Shown one piece after another: positions 17,780-24,064 of a stretch of DNA of 64,000 bases. A program made the translations under genes and the position numbers. Below the pieces are notes generated by a model. It worked only from the letters and a program-made list of their open reading frames with translations, made no database searches and was not told the origin of the DNA. The DNA is from JALYXV01 sp963791545 (GTDB lineage Bacteria; Actinomycetota; Acidimicrobiia; Acidimicrobiales; Palsa-688). Location of the stretch: contig CAWBSR010000007.1 in the NCBI GenBank assembly GCA_963791545.1, forward strand, positions 186,001-250,000, written 5' to 3'. Each line of letters starts with the position of its first letter. Position 1 is the first letter of the stretch.

Positions 17780-18169
17780 GTGTCGCTCGAAGTCGCCCTG
17801 GTCAGCCCGGAACGCATCCTCTACACGGGGGAGGCGGACATGGTCGTGTGCCGGACCCCGGAGGGCGAGATCGCTTTCCTGACCGGCCACGCCCCCTTCG
17901 TGGGGACCCTGGAGATCGCCCCGGTGCGGGTCATCCTGGCCGACGGCGGCGAGGTGAAGGCGGCCGTCCACGGCGGCTTCGTCGAGGTGCGCGACAACAA
18001 GGTGAGCGTCCTATCCGATATCGCCGAGCTCCCCGACCAGATCGACGCCGACCGGGCCCGCCGGGCCTTGGGGGAAGCGGAGCGGCGATGCGCCGAGACC
18101 CCTGGCGTCGAATGCGAACAGGCGATCCGCCGGGCCCAGCTGCGCCTCGACGTCGCCGCCTCCAAGTAA
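17780..18169 (+). CDS. atpC: ATP synthase F1 subunit epsilon
   Basis: Rotor subunit of 129 residues that regulates ATP hydrolysis. The beta-sandwich domain is recognisable (SLEVALVSPERILYTGEADM, TPEGEIAFLTGHAPFVGTLE). The C-terminal helical part is short. GTG start two bases after the atpD stop. The final codons and the TAA lie inside the first unit of a 17-bp tandem repeat, so the exact C-terminus may vary with repeat number. Confidence 0.95.
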   Translation: MSLEVALVSPERILYTGEADMVVCRTPEGEIAFLTGHAPFVGTLEIAPVRVILADGGEVKAAVHGGFVEVRDNKVSVLSDIAELPDQIDADRARRALGEAERRCAETPGVECEQAIRRAQLRLDVAASK

Positions 18170-18241
18170 CAGCCGCCTCCAAGTAACAGCCGCCTCCAAG
18201 TAACAGCCGCCTCCAAGTAACAGCCGCCTCCAAGCAACAGC
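18155..18241 (+). repeat. 17-bp tandem repeat overlapping the atpC stop codon
   Basis: Nearly five copies of TCCAAGTAACAGCCGCC, four exact (18161-18228) and a last one with TAA changed to CAA. Each exact copy contains TAA. Because 17 is not a multiple of three, successive TAAs fall in different frames, so translation past atpC is stopped in all three frames. Confidence 0.95.
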
Positions 18242-18279
18242 AGGGGGGCAAGGGGGCGGCCCGGTGCGTCAGTGCCCCT

Positions 18280-18305
18280 CAACGGGCTCCGCCAGAGACC
18301 CGTTG
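18280..18305. terminator. Hairpin between convergent atpC and the nuoF-like gene
   Basis: CAACGGG (18280-18286) pairs perfectly with CCCGTTG (18299-18305); the loop contains CTC/GAG. It lies just before the end of the convergent gene, so it could end transcription from either side. No T-tract. Confidence 0.5.
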
Positions 18306-18307
18306 CG

Positions 18308-19717
18308 CTAGTGGCGCCAGGGAGGTACCCGCCCGGTGTACAACTCGACCGGGACCGAGCCCGAATCGCGCTGGTAGCCCCAGTCGGGCTGCTTCTGCAG
18401 GTGGCGCTCGTCCAAGTACGCCTTGCCGTCGCGAATGTCGAGCAACTCCGAGATGAGCTCCGGCTCCGCGGCTTGGGCGCCACCGTCGAGGTGGGCTTCA
18501 AACTCCTCGGGGAACTGCTCCAGGATGCTCTCCAGGACCACCTGCTGCTGGGTGGCCAGGAAGCATCGTGACCGGTCGGCGACGGTGCCGATGCGCTTCT
18601 CGATCTCGGTCATGTCGTATTCGTGGGCGTCGGAGCGGCTGACCATGGCCAACCGCTTGGACAAGGTGATGCCGTCGAGCTTGCACGGCGAGCACTGGCC
18701 GCAGCTCTCGACGGCCAGGAAGCGGGCCACGCCGGCGGCCACCGAGGGCATGTCGATAGTGTCGTCGAGGACGATGAAAGCGCCCGATCCGAGCCCGCTG
18801 CCGATGGCCGACAGATGCTCGTAGCTCACCGGTGTGTCGAGCAGGGCGCCGGAAATCACCCGGTTGGCGACCCCGGAAAGCACCGCCTTGATCTCGTGGT
18901 CCTTGCGAGGGCCGCCACCGACGGCCCCGATGACCTCGCGCAGCGACGTGCCCATGCGGACCTCGCCCACGCCGTGGCGCCGGGTGCGGCCGGTGACGGT
19001 GCAGACCATCGTTCCCGGCGACTGCGGGGTCCCCACGGTGCGGAACCAGGCGGGGCCCCGGTCCACGATGCGGGCCACATTGGCCAGGGTCTCGGTGTTG
19101 TTGACCAGGGCGGGCGGCTCGTCGATCGAGTCGATCATGGCCGCCCCCCGCAGGCCCCGGCGGAAGGTGGGGACGACGCGCGGGAACGGCCAGCGTCCAT
19201 CGATCGTCTCCAGCAGCGCGCTCTCCTCGCCGTAGAGGTACTCGTCGGGGCCCTCGAAGACCACCAGCGAGATGCCCTCGGACCAGCCCGCGTCCTCGAC
19301 CTCTTCAATGGCGTCGCGCACGCGGTCGATCTCGCCGCCGAAAGACCGCTTCATGGCGAATATGACCATGTCGGCGTCGACCGCTCGGGCCGCGATGAGG
19401 GCCCCTTCCAGGGGAAGATAGGGGTTCCGGCGCAGGATGGTGCGGTCCTTGAAGGTTCCCGGCTCGCCCTCGGCGGCGTTGACGATGACCGTCGTCGGGG
19501 CGGTCGCGGAGCGGTTCTCGGCAACCGTCTGCCATTTCCTTCCCGTCGGGAACCCGGCCCCGCCCCGGCCCCGCAAACCCGACTCGAGGACCCGGTCGAT
19601 GGTGGCGGCGGGGCCGATTCGGTTGGCCCTTTGCAACCCCTTGCCGCCGCCCCGGGCTACGTGGTCATCGAGGGAGATGATCGGCCTCGGATATAGCACT
19701 CGATGGACCAGGGTCAT
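18308..19717 (-). CDS. NuoF-like NADH-binding flavoprotein (standalone)
   Basis: A 469-residue protein resembling the NADH/FMN/4Fe-4S subunit of complex I and of NAD-linked hydrogenases and formate dehydrogenases. Visible are the FMN/NADH-binding GRGGAGFPTGRKW, the NAAEGEPGTFKDR loop, YGEESALLETIDG, and the cluster motif ESCGQCSPC with a distal cysteine in RCFLATQQ. No NuoE or other complex I gene is adjacent and it is monocistronic, so its electron partner is unknown. ATG 19717 is preferred over TTG 19744 because a -10-like TACCAT sits seven bases before the ATG. The tail (about 40 residues) is unusual and Trp/Pro-rich. Confidence 0.8.
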   Translation of the reverse strand: MTLVHRVLYPRPIISLDDHVARGGGKGLQRANRIGPAATIDRVLESGLRGRGGAGFPTGRKWQTVAENRSATAPTTVIVNAAEGEPGTFKDRTILRRNPYLPLEGALIAARAVDADMVIFAMKRSFGGEIDRVRDAIEEVEDAGWSEGISLVVFEGPDEYLYGEESALLETIDGRWPFPRVVPTFRRGLRGAAMIDSIDEPPALVNNTETLANVARIVDRGPAWFRTVGTPQSPGTMVCTVTGRTRRHGVGEVRMGTSLREVIGAVGGGPRKDHEIKAVLSGVANRVISGALLDTPVSYEHLSAIGSGLGSGAFIVLDDTIDMPSVAAGVARFLAVESCGQCSPCKLDGITLSKRLAMVSRSDAHEYDMTEIEKRIGTVADRSRCFLATQQQVVLESILEQFPEEFEAHLDGGAQAAEPELISELLDIRDGKAYLDERHLQKQPDWGYQRDSGSVPVELYTGRVPPWRH

Positions 19718-19724
19718 AGCGGCT

Positions 19725-19730
19725 ATGGTA
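19725..19730 (-). promoter_or_regulatory. Candidate -10 element for the nuoF-like gene (leaderless)
   Basis: TACCAT on the minus strand ends seven bases before ATG 19717, without a Shine-Dalgarno sequence. Its -35 region would overlap the 22-bp palindrome at 19747-19768. Confidence 0.45.
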
Positions 19731-19746
19731 TCGCGTCTCGCCAAGC

Positions 19747-19768
19747 TGTGAATGTGATCACATTCACA
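19747..19768. promoter_or_regulatory. 22-bp perfect palindrome, probable operator
   Basis: TGTGAATGTGATCACATTCA plus CA reads identically on both strands. It contains TGTGATCACA at its core and TGTGA/TCACA at its ends, which resembles sites of CRP/FNR- or GntR-type dimers. It lies between the divergent nuoF-like and CBS genes, at the expected -35 position of the first. The binding protein is not known. Confidence 0.6.
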
Positions 19769-19797
19769 ATCAAACCCCGGCGAGGCCGTTCAGCCAG

Positions 19798-19803
19798 TAC
19801 AGT
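19798..19803 (+). promoter_or_regulatory. Candidate -10 element for the CBS-domain gene
   Basis: TACAGT lies 57 bases before the ATG at 19861 and 30 bases from the 22-bp palindrome. No good -35 match is visible, so this is tentative. Confidence 0.3.
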
Positions 19804-19860
19804 CGGCGGGGCCTGCCGGCTGGCGCGCAAGCCGAGGATTTCCGCTATGTGGAGGACGCG

Positions 19861-20250
19861 ATGCAGATCGAACCGCTGGTCACCCGAGCCATACTCACGG
19901 TCAACAACAGCGACAGCCTCCGTAGCGCTGCGGTCTCGATGATGGAGCGCGGTGTCGGCTCCGCGGTGGTGATCACCGATGGCAAGCCCACCGGGATCGT
20001 CACCGATCGCGACGCCCTTCGGGTGATCGCGCGGGGCGCCGACCCCAACGTCTTGAAGGTCGCCGACTGCGTCAAGCGGACCCTGAAGACGGTGACGGGA
20101 TCGCTCGACGTGGTCGACGCTGCCAACATCATGCGGGAGACGGGGTTCCGCCAGCTCGTGGTCGTGGACGACAACGGGGCTCTGGCGGGTGTGTTCTCCA
20201 TGCGGGACCTGGTCGTCGGGCTGCTGCAAGAACGGGCCGTCACCGCCTAG
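19861..20250 (+). CDS. CBS-domain pair protein
   Basis: A 129-residue protein made of two CBS motifs (about residues 8-60 and 70-125) and no other domain. Such Bateman modules bind adenine nucleotides or related ligands and act as sensors. Typical turns are GKPTGIVTDRDALR and GALAGVFSMRDLV. The start is ATG 19861, five bases after GGAGG (19851-19855), one of the clearest ribosome-binding sites in the window; a GTG in frame at 19849 is less likely. Its divergence from the nuoF-like gene across a palindrome suggests shared control, but the ligand and target are unknown. Confidence 0.88.
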   Translation: MQIEPLVTRAILTVNNSDSLRSAAVSMMERGVGSAVVITDGKPTGIVTDRDALRVIARGADPNVLKVADCVKRTLKTVTGSLDVVDAANIMRETGFRQLVVVDDNGALAGVFSMRDLVVGLLQERAVTA

Positions 20251-20269
20251 CGGGCCGCCTCCCCCGGTC

Positions 20270-21181
20270 GTGGCCCGGCACCGGCTGGGCGTCGCACTGC
20301 TCTTGCCCTCGCCGGTGGCCGAGGAGGTCAATGGGCTGCGCCGGGCACTCGGCGACCGCAGCCTCGATCGTGTCCCGCCCCACATCACCCTCGTCCCCCC
20401 GGTCAATGTCCGCGCCGACGACCTCGGTCGGGCCCTGGCGTTGCTGCGGGGGGCCGCCGCCGCGGCGCCGAGGCAGGTGACCGTCACCCTCGACGGGCCC
20501 GCCAGTTTCCTGCCTGCCAATGCGGTGCTCTACCTCCCGGTGGACGGCGACGTCGGCGCCGTCCACGCTCTGCGCGACCGGCTCTGGGAGGCCCCGCTCA
20601 CCCGGACCTTGACGTGGCCGTTCGTCCCCCACGTGACGCTGGCCGACGGCGCCGACCCGGGACGGATCGAGGCCGCGGTGGCATCGCTGGCCGGCTACCG
20701 GGCCACGGTGACGTTTGATCGTCTCCACCTGCTCGTCGAGCGCCGGCCCGGGCCCCGGTGGCAACCGCTGGCGGACGCCGCCTTCGGCCCGCCGTCGGTG
20801 GTGGCCCGGGGCGGGCCGCTGGCGGTGGAACTGGTGCGCAGCTCGGTGATCGACCCTGAGGGGGCGGCGCTGCTGGCGGCCGAGGGAACCGATCTGGGCA
20901 TCGCCGAGTCGCCGGAGCCGGGACCGGGGGCGGGGCTGGGACTGGGGCCGGGGCCGGGGCCGGGACCGAAGCTGGGGGCGGGGCCAGGTCTGGGACTGAG
21001 GCCGGGACCGGGGGCGGGGCTGGGCGGGGCCGGGGCCGGTGGTCATCACGGCCCGTCGGGAGGGCGAGGTGGTTGGGGTGGCCGCCGGGTGGCTGGCGCC
21101 CGGCGGCTGGCGCACCGCGGTGTTCGTGGCGACACCCCACCGGGGTCAGGGGATCGGCCGGCAGTTGCAGGCCGCCCTTGA
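20270..21181 (+). CDS. 2'-5' RNA ligase family (LigT-like) protein, apparently frameshifted fusion
   Basis: Residues 1-180 form a 2H phosphoesterase/LigT domain with both catalytic H-x-T motifs, HIT in PPHITLVPPVN and HVT in FVPHVTLADGA. Members act on 2'-5' or cyclic phosphodiester bonds in RNA. The reading frame then enters a G-rich repeat (Gly/Pro/Leu) and continues as Arg/Gly-rich residues to 21181. In another frame the same DNA encodes an acetyltransferase motif (21039-21200), so the real protein was probably LigT fused to a GNAT domain, and the last part of this frame is not genuine. GTG start at 20270. Confidence 0.75.
   Translation: MARHRLGVALLLPSPVAEEVNGLRRALGDRSLDRVPPHITLVPPVNVRADDLGRALALLRGAAAAAPRQVTVTLDGPASFLPANAVLYLPVDGDVGAVHALRDRLWEAPLTRTLTWPFVPHVTLADGADPGRIEAAVASLAGYRATVTFDRLHLLVERRPGPRWQPLADAAFGPPSVVARGGPLAVELVRSSVIDPEGAALLAAEGTDLGIAESPEPGPGAGLGLGPGPGPGPKLGAGPGLGLRPGPGAGLGGAGAGGHHGPSGGRGGWGGRRVAGARRLAHRGVRGDTPPGSGDRPAVAGRP
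20917..21038 (+). repeat. G-rich low-complexity tract with quadruplex potential
   Basis: About 120 bases consist of GGG to GGGGG runs separated by two- or three-base spacers (CC, AC, CT, ACT) on the plus strand. It encodes a Gly/Pro/Leu linker. It is where the LigT-like and acetyltransferase reading frames part. The pattern is compatible with several intramolecular G-quadruplexes and is prone to replication slippage and sequencing error. Confidence 0.8.
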
Positions 21182-21200
21182 TACCGCAGTGGTCTCATAA
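21039..21200 (+). pseudogene. GNAT acetyltransferase fragment, out of frame with the LigT-like gene
   Basis: In the frame one base later than the LigT-like gene, 53 residues read as a GNAT core: a beta strand pair (GEVVGVAAGWLAPGGW), then VFVATPHRGQGIGRQLQAAL, which contains the acetyl-CoA-binding Q/R-x-x-G-x-G/A motif. The frame stops 12 residues later, so the C-terminal half of a GNAT domain is missing. A long imperfect palindrome begins immediately after the stop. It is either a decayed fusion domain or a sequencing-induced frameshift plus true truncation. Confidence 0.6.
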
Positions 21201-21204
21201 GGGA

Positions 21205-21300
21205 TCGTTCTGGGTGTGCTTCGTCGCTCTGGGCGTGGCTTATTCCGGTATATCCGGGATGAGCCACACCCAAAGCGATAAACCCCACCCAAACTCAACC
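21205..21300. repeat. Long imperfect palindrome between convergent genes
   Basis: Arms 21224-21248 and 21254-21278 match at 21 of 25 positions around a TATAT loop, and the four differences are all C/T changes that leave wobble pairs on one strand. Weaker symmetry extends outward to about 21205 and 21300. It lies between the truncated acetyltransferase fragment and the end of glpX, so it could be a bidirectional terminator or an inserted hairpin element. Confidence 0.75.
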
Positions 21301-21326
21301 GACCGGCCCTGAGCCGCCCCAACCCC

Positions 21327-21361
21327 GCCTCTAGAGAGGCACCCCTAGCCGCCCTAGCGGC
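21327..21361 (-). terminator. Two short hairpins after glpX
   Basis: GCCTCT/AGAGGC with a 2-base loop (21327-21340) and GCCGC/GCGGC with a CCTA loop (21348-21361) stand directly downstream of the glpX stop. Neither has a T-tract. They probably act with the larger palindrome beyond them. Confidence 0.45.
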
Positions 21362-21366
21362 CAGCC

Positions 21367-22368
21367 CTAGCCGAAGCGGATGGCGGAGTAGACGTTCAGC
21401 TTCTTGAGCTGGTGGTGGGCGTCGATCAGGCGCACCGTGCCCGACTTGGACCGCATGACCAACGACTGGGTGGTCGCCCCCTTGGGGTCGTAATGGACGC
21501 CCCGGAGCAGCTCGCCGTCGGTGATACCAGTGGCGGCGAAGAAGCAGTTGTCTCCCTTGACCAGGTCGTCGGCGGTCAACACCACCTCGAGGTCGTACCC
21601 GGCATCGATGGCCGCTTGGCGCTCCTGCGGGTTGCGGGGCCACAGCCGCCCCTGCAGTTCGCCACCCATGCACTTCAAGGCGGCGGCGGCGATCACGCCC
21701 TCTGGCGTGCCCCCGATGCCGAAGAGGATGTCGGCGCCCGACTCGGGCCAGGCGGTCGAGATGGCGCCCGCCACGTCCCCATCGGGGATCAGCCGGATCC
21801 GCGCCCCGGTGGCTCGCACCTCGGCGATGAGCTGCTCATGGCGGGGCCGGTCGAGGATCACGACGGTGATGTCCTGGACCGACTCCCCCTTGGCTCTCGC
21901 CACCGCCTCGATGTTGGCGGACGCCGACATGGTGATGTCGATGACGTTTGCCGCTTCCGGCCCGACCGCGATCTTCTCCATGTACACGCACGGGCCAGGG
22001 TCGAACATGGTGCCCCGGTCGCTCACCGCAATGACGGCCAGGGCGTTGCTTCGCCCCAGGGCGCACAAGGTGGTGCCGTCGATGGGATCGACCGCGATGT
22101 CGGTCGCCGGCGGGGTCCCGTCGCCGATGCGCTCGCCGTTGAACAGCATCGGGGCTTCGTCCTTCTCGCCCTCGCCGATGATGACGATGCCGTCCATGGG
22201 GACGCTGTGCAGGACCACCCGCATGGCATCGACGGCCGCGCCGTCGGCCCCCTCCTTGTCACCACGTCCCATCCAGCGGGCGGCGGCGAGGGCCGCGGCT
22301 TCGGTCACCCGCACCAGTTCCATCGCCAGGTTGCGGTCGGGTGCTTGGGCCGTTGATCCGTTAGTCAT
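21367..22368 (-). CDS. glpX: Fructose-1,6-bisphosphatase, class II
   Basis: Gluconeogenic phosphatase of 333 residues converting fructose-1,6-bisphosphate to fructose-6-phosphate. The metal/substrate motifs are IIGEGEKDEAPML and DPIDGTTLCALG, both typical of GlpX, followed by GIGGTPEGVIAAAALKCMGG. This is the usual FBPase of actinobacteria. The frame is open for another 157 codons upstream, but ATG 22368 has a TACATT -10 element seven bases ahead and the N-terminus (DRNLAMELVRVTEAAALAAA) matches the family. Confidence 0.96.
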   Translation of the reverse strand: MTNGSTAQAPDRNLAMELVRVTEAAALAAARWMGRGDKEGADGAAVDAMRVVLHSVPMDGIVIIGEGEKDEAPMLFNGERIGDGTPPATDIAVDPIDGTTLCALGRSNALAVIAVSDRGTMFDPGPCVYMEKIAVGPEAANVIDITMSASANIEAVARAKGESVQDITVVILDRPRHEQLIAEVRATGARIRLIPDGDVAGAISTAWPESGADILFGIGGTPEGVIAAAALKCMGGELQGRLWPRNPQERQAAIDAGYDLEVVLTADDLVKGDNCFFAATGITDGELLRGVHYDPKGATTQSLVMRSKSGTVRLIDAHHQLKKLNVYSAIRFG

Positions 22369-22375
22369 TGTCCGG

Positions 22376-22381
22376 AATGTA
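22376..22381 (-). promoter_or_regulatory. Candidate -10 element for glpX (leaderless)
   Basis: TACATT on the minus strand, seven bases before ATG 22368, with no ribosome-binding sequence between. Confidence 0.5.
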
Positions 22382-22434
22382 CAAGACTGGCCAACTAGGT
22401 ACCTTCGTGACGTGCCGGGCGGTAGGTAAATGGG

Positions 22435-22440
22435 TAGTTT
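22435..22440 (+). promoter_or_regulatory. Candidate -10 element for the glycosyltransferase gene (leaderless)
   Basis: TAGTTT, six bases before GTG 22447; no ribosome-binding sequence. Confidence 0.4.
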
Positions 22441-22446
22441 GCTGTC

Positions 22447-24048
22447 GTGGCAACCACTGTCGAGACTGAGCCGGCCTCGGCATCGGTTGTAACCGCTGAT
22501 CTCACCTCTGGCGCCGTCGCCCCCCTCACCCGGGACCAGCGCATCGACCACCTCCTGCGCTACGCCGTCCCGATCGCCACCGGGCTGGTCGCGGTCGGCG
22601 TCGTCCTGCGCTTCGTGTGCCATTCCCAGCTGTGGCTGGACGAGGCGCTGACGGTCAACCTCGCCAAGTTGCCGCTGGGCAAGATTCCCGGCGCCCTGCG
22701 CCACGACGGCGCCCCACCGCTGTATTACGCCGTTCTCCATTTCTGGATGCTGGCTTTCGGAGAGGGCAACTTCGCGGTCCGGGCGCTGTCGGGCGTCGTC
22801 TCCGCGGCCAGCCTGCCCCTGGCCTGGATGGCGGGCCAACGGCTCGGCGGCCGCCGCCTGGCCTGGGCGGCATTGCTGCTCATGGCCAGCTCACCGTTCG
22901 CGATCAGCTACGCCACCTCGGCCCGTATGTACTCGTTCATGATCCTTTGGGCGGTGCTGGGTTTTCTCGCCATGGCCCGCGCCTTGGAGCAGCCCACGAC
23001 CAGCCGCCTGATGTGGGTGGGCACCCTGGCCGCGGTGGTCCTGTACACCCACTACTGGGGGATCTACCTGGTCGCGGTCACCGGGCTGTGGCTGCTGCTG
23101 CGGGTCCGGCGGGCCAGTGACGATGGCGCCGCCCGGCGGGCCAGCCGCTCGTGCCTGCTGGCCCTGGCGCTGGGGTCGCTGGCATTCCTGCCCTGGCTGC
23201 CCTCGTTCGTGTACCAGACGTTGCACACCGGCACCCCGTGGTCCAACGCCGCCGGTCTGGGCGACATCCTCACCGTACTCAGCCAGTACGCAGGCGGCGG
23301 TCCTTGGGGGGCGGCGCTGGGACTGTCGCTGTTCACCCTGGTGCTCCTCGGCGTTTTCGGCGAGTCGGTCGACGGTCACCACGTGCTGGTCAAGCTGAAT
23401 GCCCGCCGCCAGGCCCGCCCCATCGCCTTCGTCTTCATGGGAACCCTCGTGCTGGCCGTCGCCGCCGGGGCGATCGCCCAGGCCGCCTTCGTAGGCCGCT
23501 ACACCTCCGCCGTCTTCCCGTTCTTCATCTTGCTGGCGGCGCTGGGCGCCACCGTCTTCGCCGACCGTCGGGTGCTGGCCGCCGTCCTGGCGTGGACGAC
23601 GGTGGCGGGACTCATCGTGGCCATCGGGCCCCAACTGTCGCCCCGCACCCAGGCGGGCCAGGTCGCCAACGTGATCAACAAGTACGCCAGCGCCAACGAC
23701 ATGGTCGTCTACTGTCCCGACCAGCTGGGCCCGGCGGCGTCGCGGCTGATCACCGTGCCCGTCCAGCAGTTCACCTTCCCCCGGCTCGACCCGCCCCAGC
23801 GGATCAACTGGGTTGACTACCGCCAGACCATCCATGCTGCCAATGTGGAGCAGTTCGCCCAGCAGATCCTGAGGCTGGCGGCGGGACACGACATCTGGTT
23901 CGTCCAGAACCCGAACTATGCGGGTATGGAGCGAAAGTGCACCATCCTCATGAACTGGCTGACGGCGAACCGCAACAGCCAGCTGTGGGTGGCGGACCGG
24001 CCAGGTATCTCTCTCGAAAACGAATCGCTCACCCGATTCCCCTGGTGA
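22447..24048 (+). CDS. Membrane glycosyltransferase, GT-C fold (GT39/PMT-like)
   Basis: A 533-residue integral membrane protein with about ten to twelve helices. The first periplasmic loop starts with the LWLDEALTV motif, whose Asp-Glu pair is the catalytic signature of GT-C enzymes that use polyprenyl-phosphate sugars; DGAPPLYYAVLHFW follows. The C-terminal third, after the last helix (about residue 395), is a soluble domain outside the membrane. The acceptor and sugar cannot be read from the sequence. It is followed after 16 bases by a flavoprotein gene with a good ribosome-binding site, so both are likely one operon for envelope polysaccharide. Confidence 0.8.
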   Translation: MATTVETEPASASVVTADLTSGAVAPLTRDQRIDHLLRYAVPIATGLVAVGVVLRFVCHSQLWLDEALTVNLAKLPLGKIPGALRHDGAPPLYYAVLHFWMLAFGEGNFAVRALSGVVSAASLPLAWMAGQRLGGRRLAWAALLLMASSPFAISYATSARMYSFMILWAVLGFLAMARALEQPTTSRLMWVGTLAAVVLYTHYWGIYLVAVTGLWLLLRVRRASDDGAARRASRSCLLALALGSLAFLPWLPSFVYQTLHTGTPWSNAAGLGDILTVLSQYAGGGPWGAALGLSLFTLVLLGVFGESVDGHHVLVKLNARRQARPIAFVFMGTLVLAVAAGAIAQAAFVGRYTSAVFPFFILLAALGATVFADRRVLAAVLAWTTVAGLIVAIGPQLSPRTQAGQVANVINKYASANDMVVYCPDQLGPAASRLITVPVQQFTFPRLDPPQRINWVDYRQTIHAANVEQFAQQILRLAAGHDIWFVQNPNYAGMERKCTILMNWLTANRNSQLWVADRPGISLENESLTRFPW

Positions 24049-24064
24049 CCCGAGGAGGGCACAC

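Noticed and set aside
18280..18305. Part of the 17-bp tandem repeat
   Set aside because: The CAACGGG/CCCGTTG hairpin has no sequence in common with the repeat unit.
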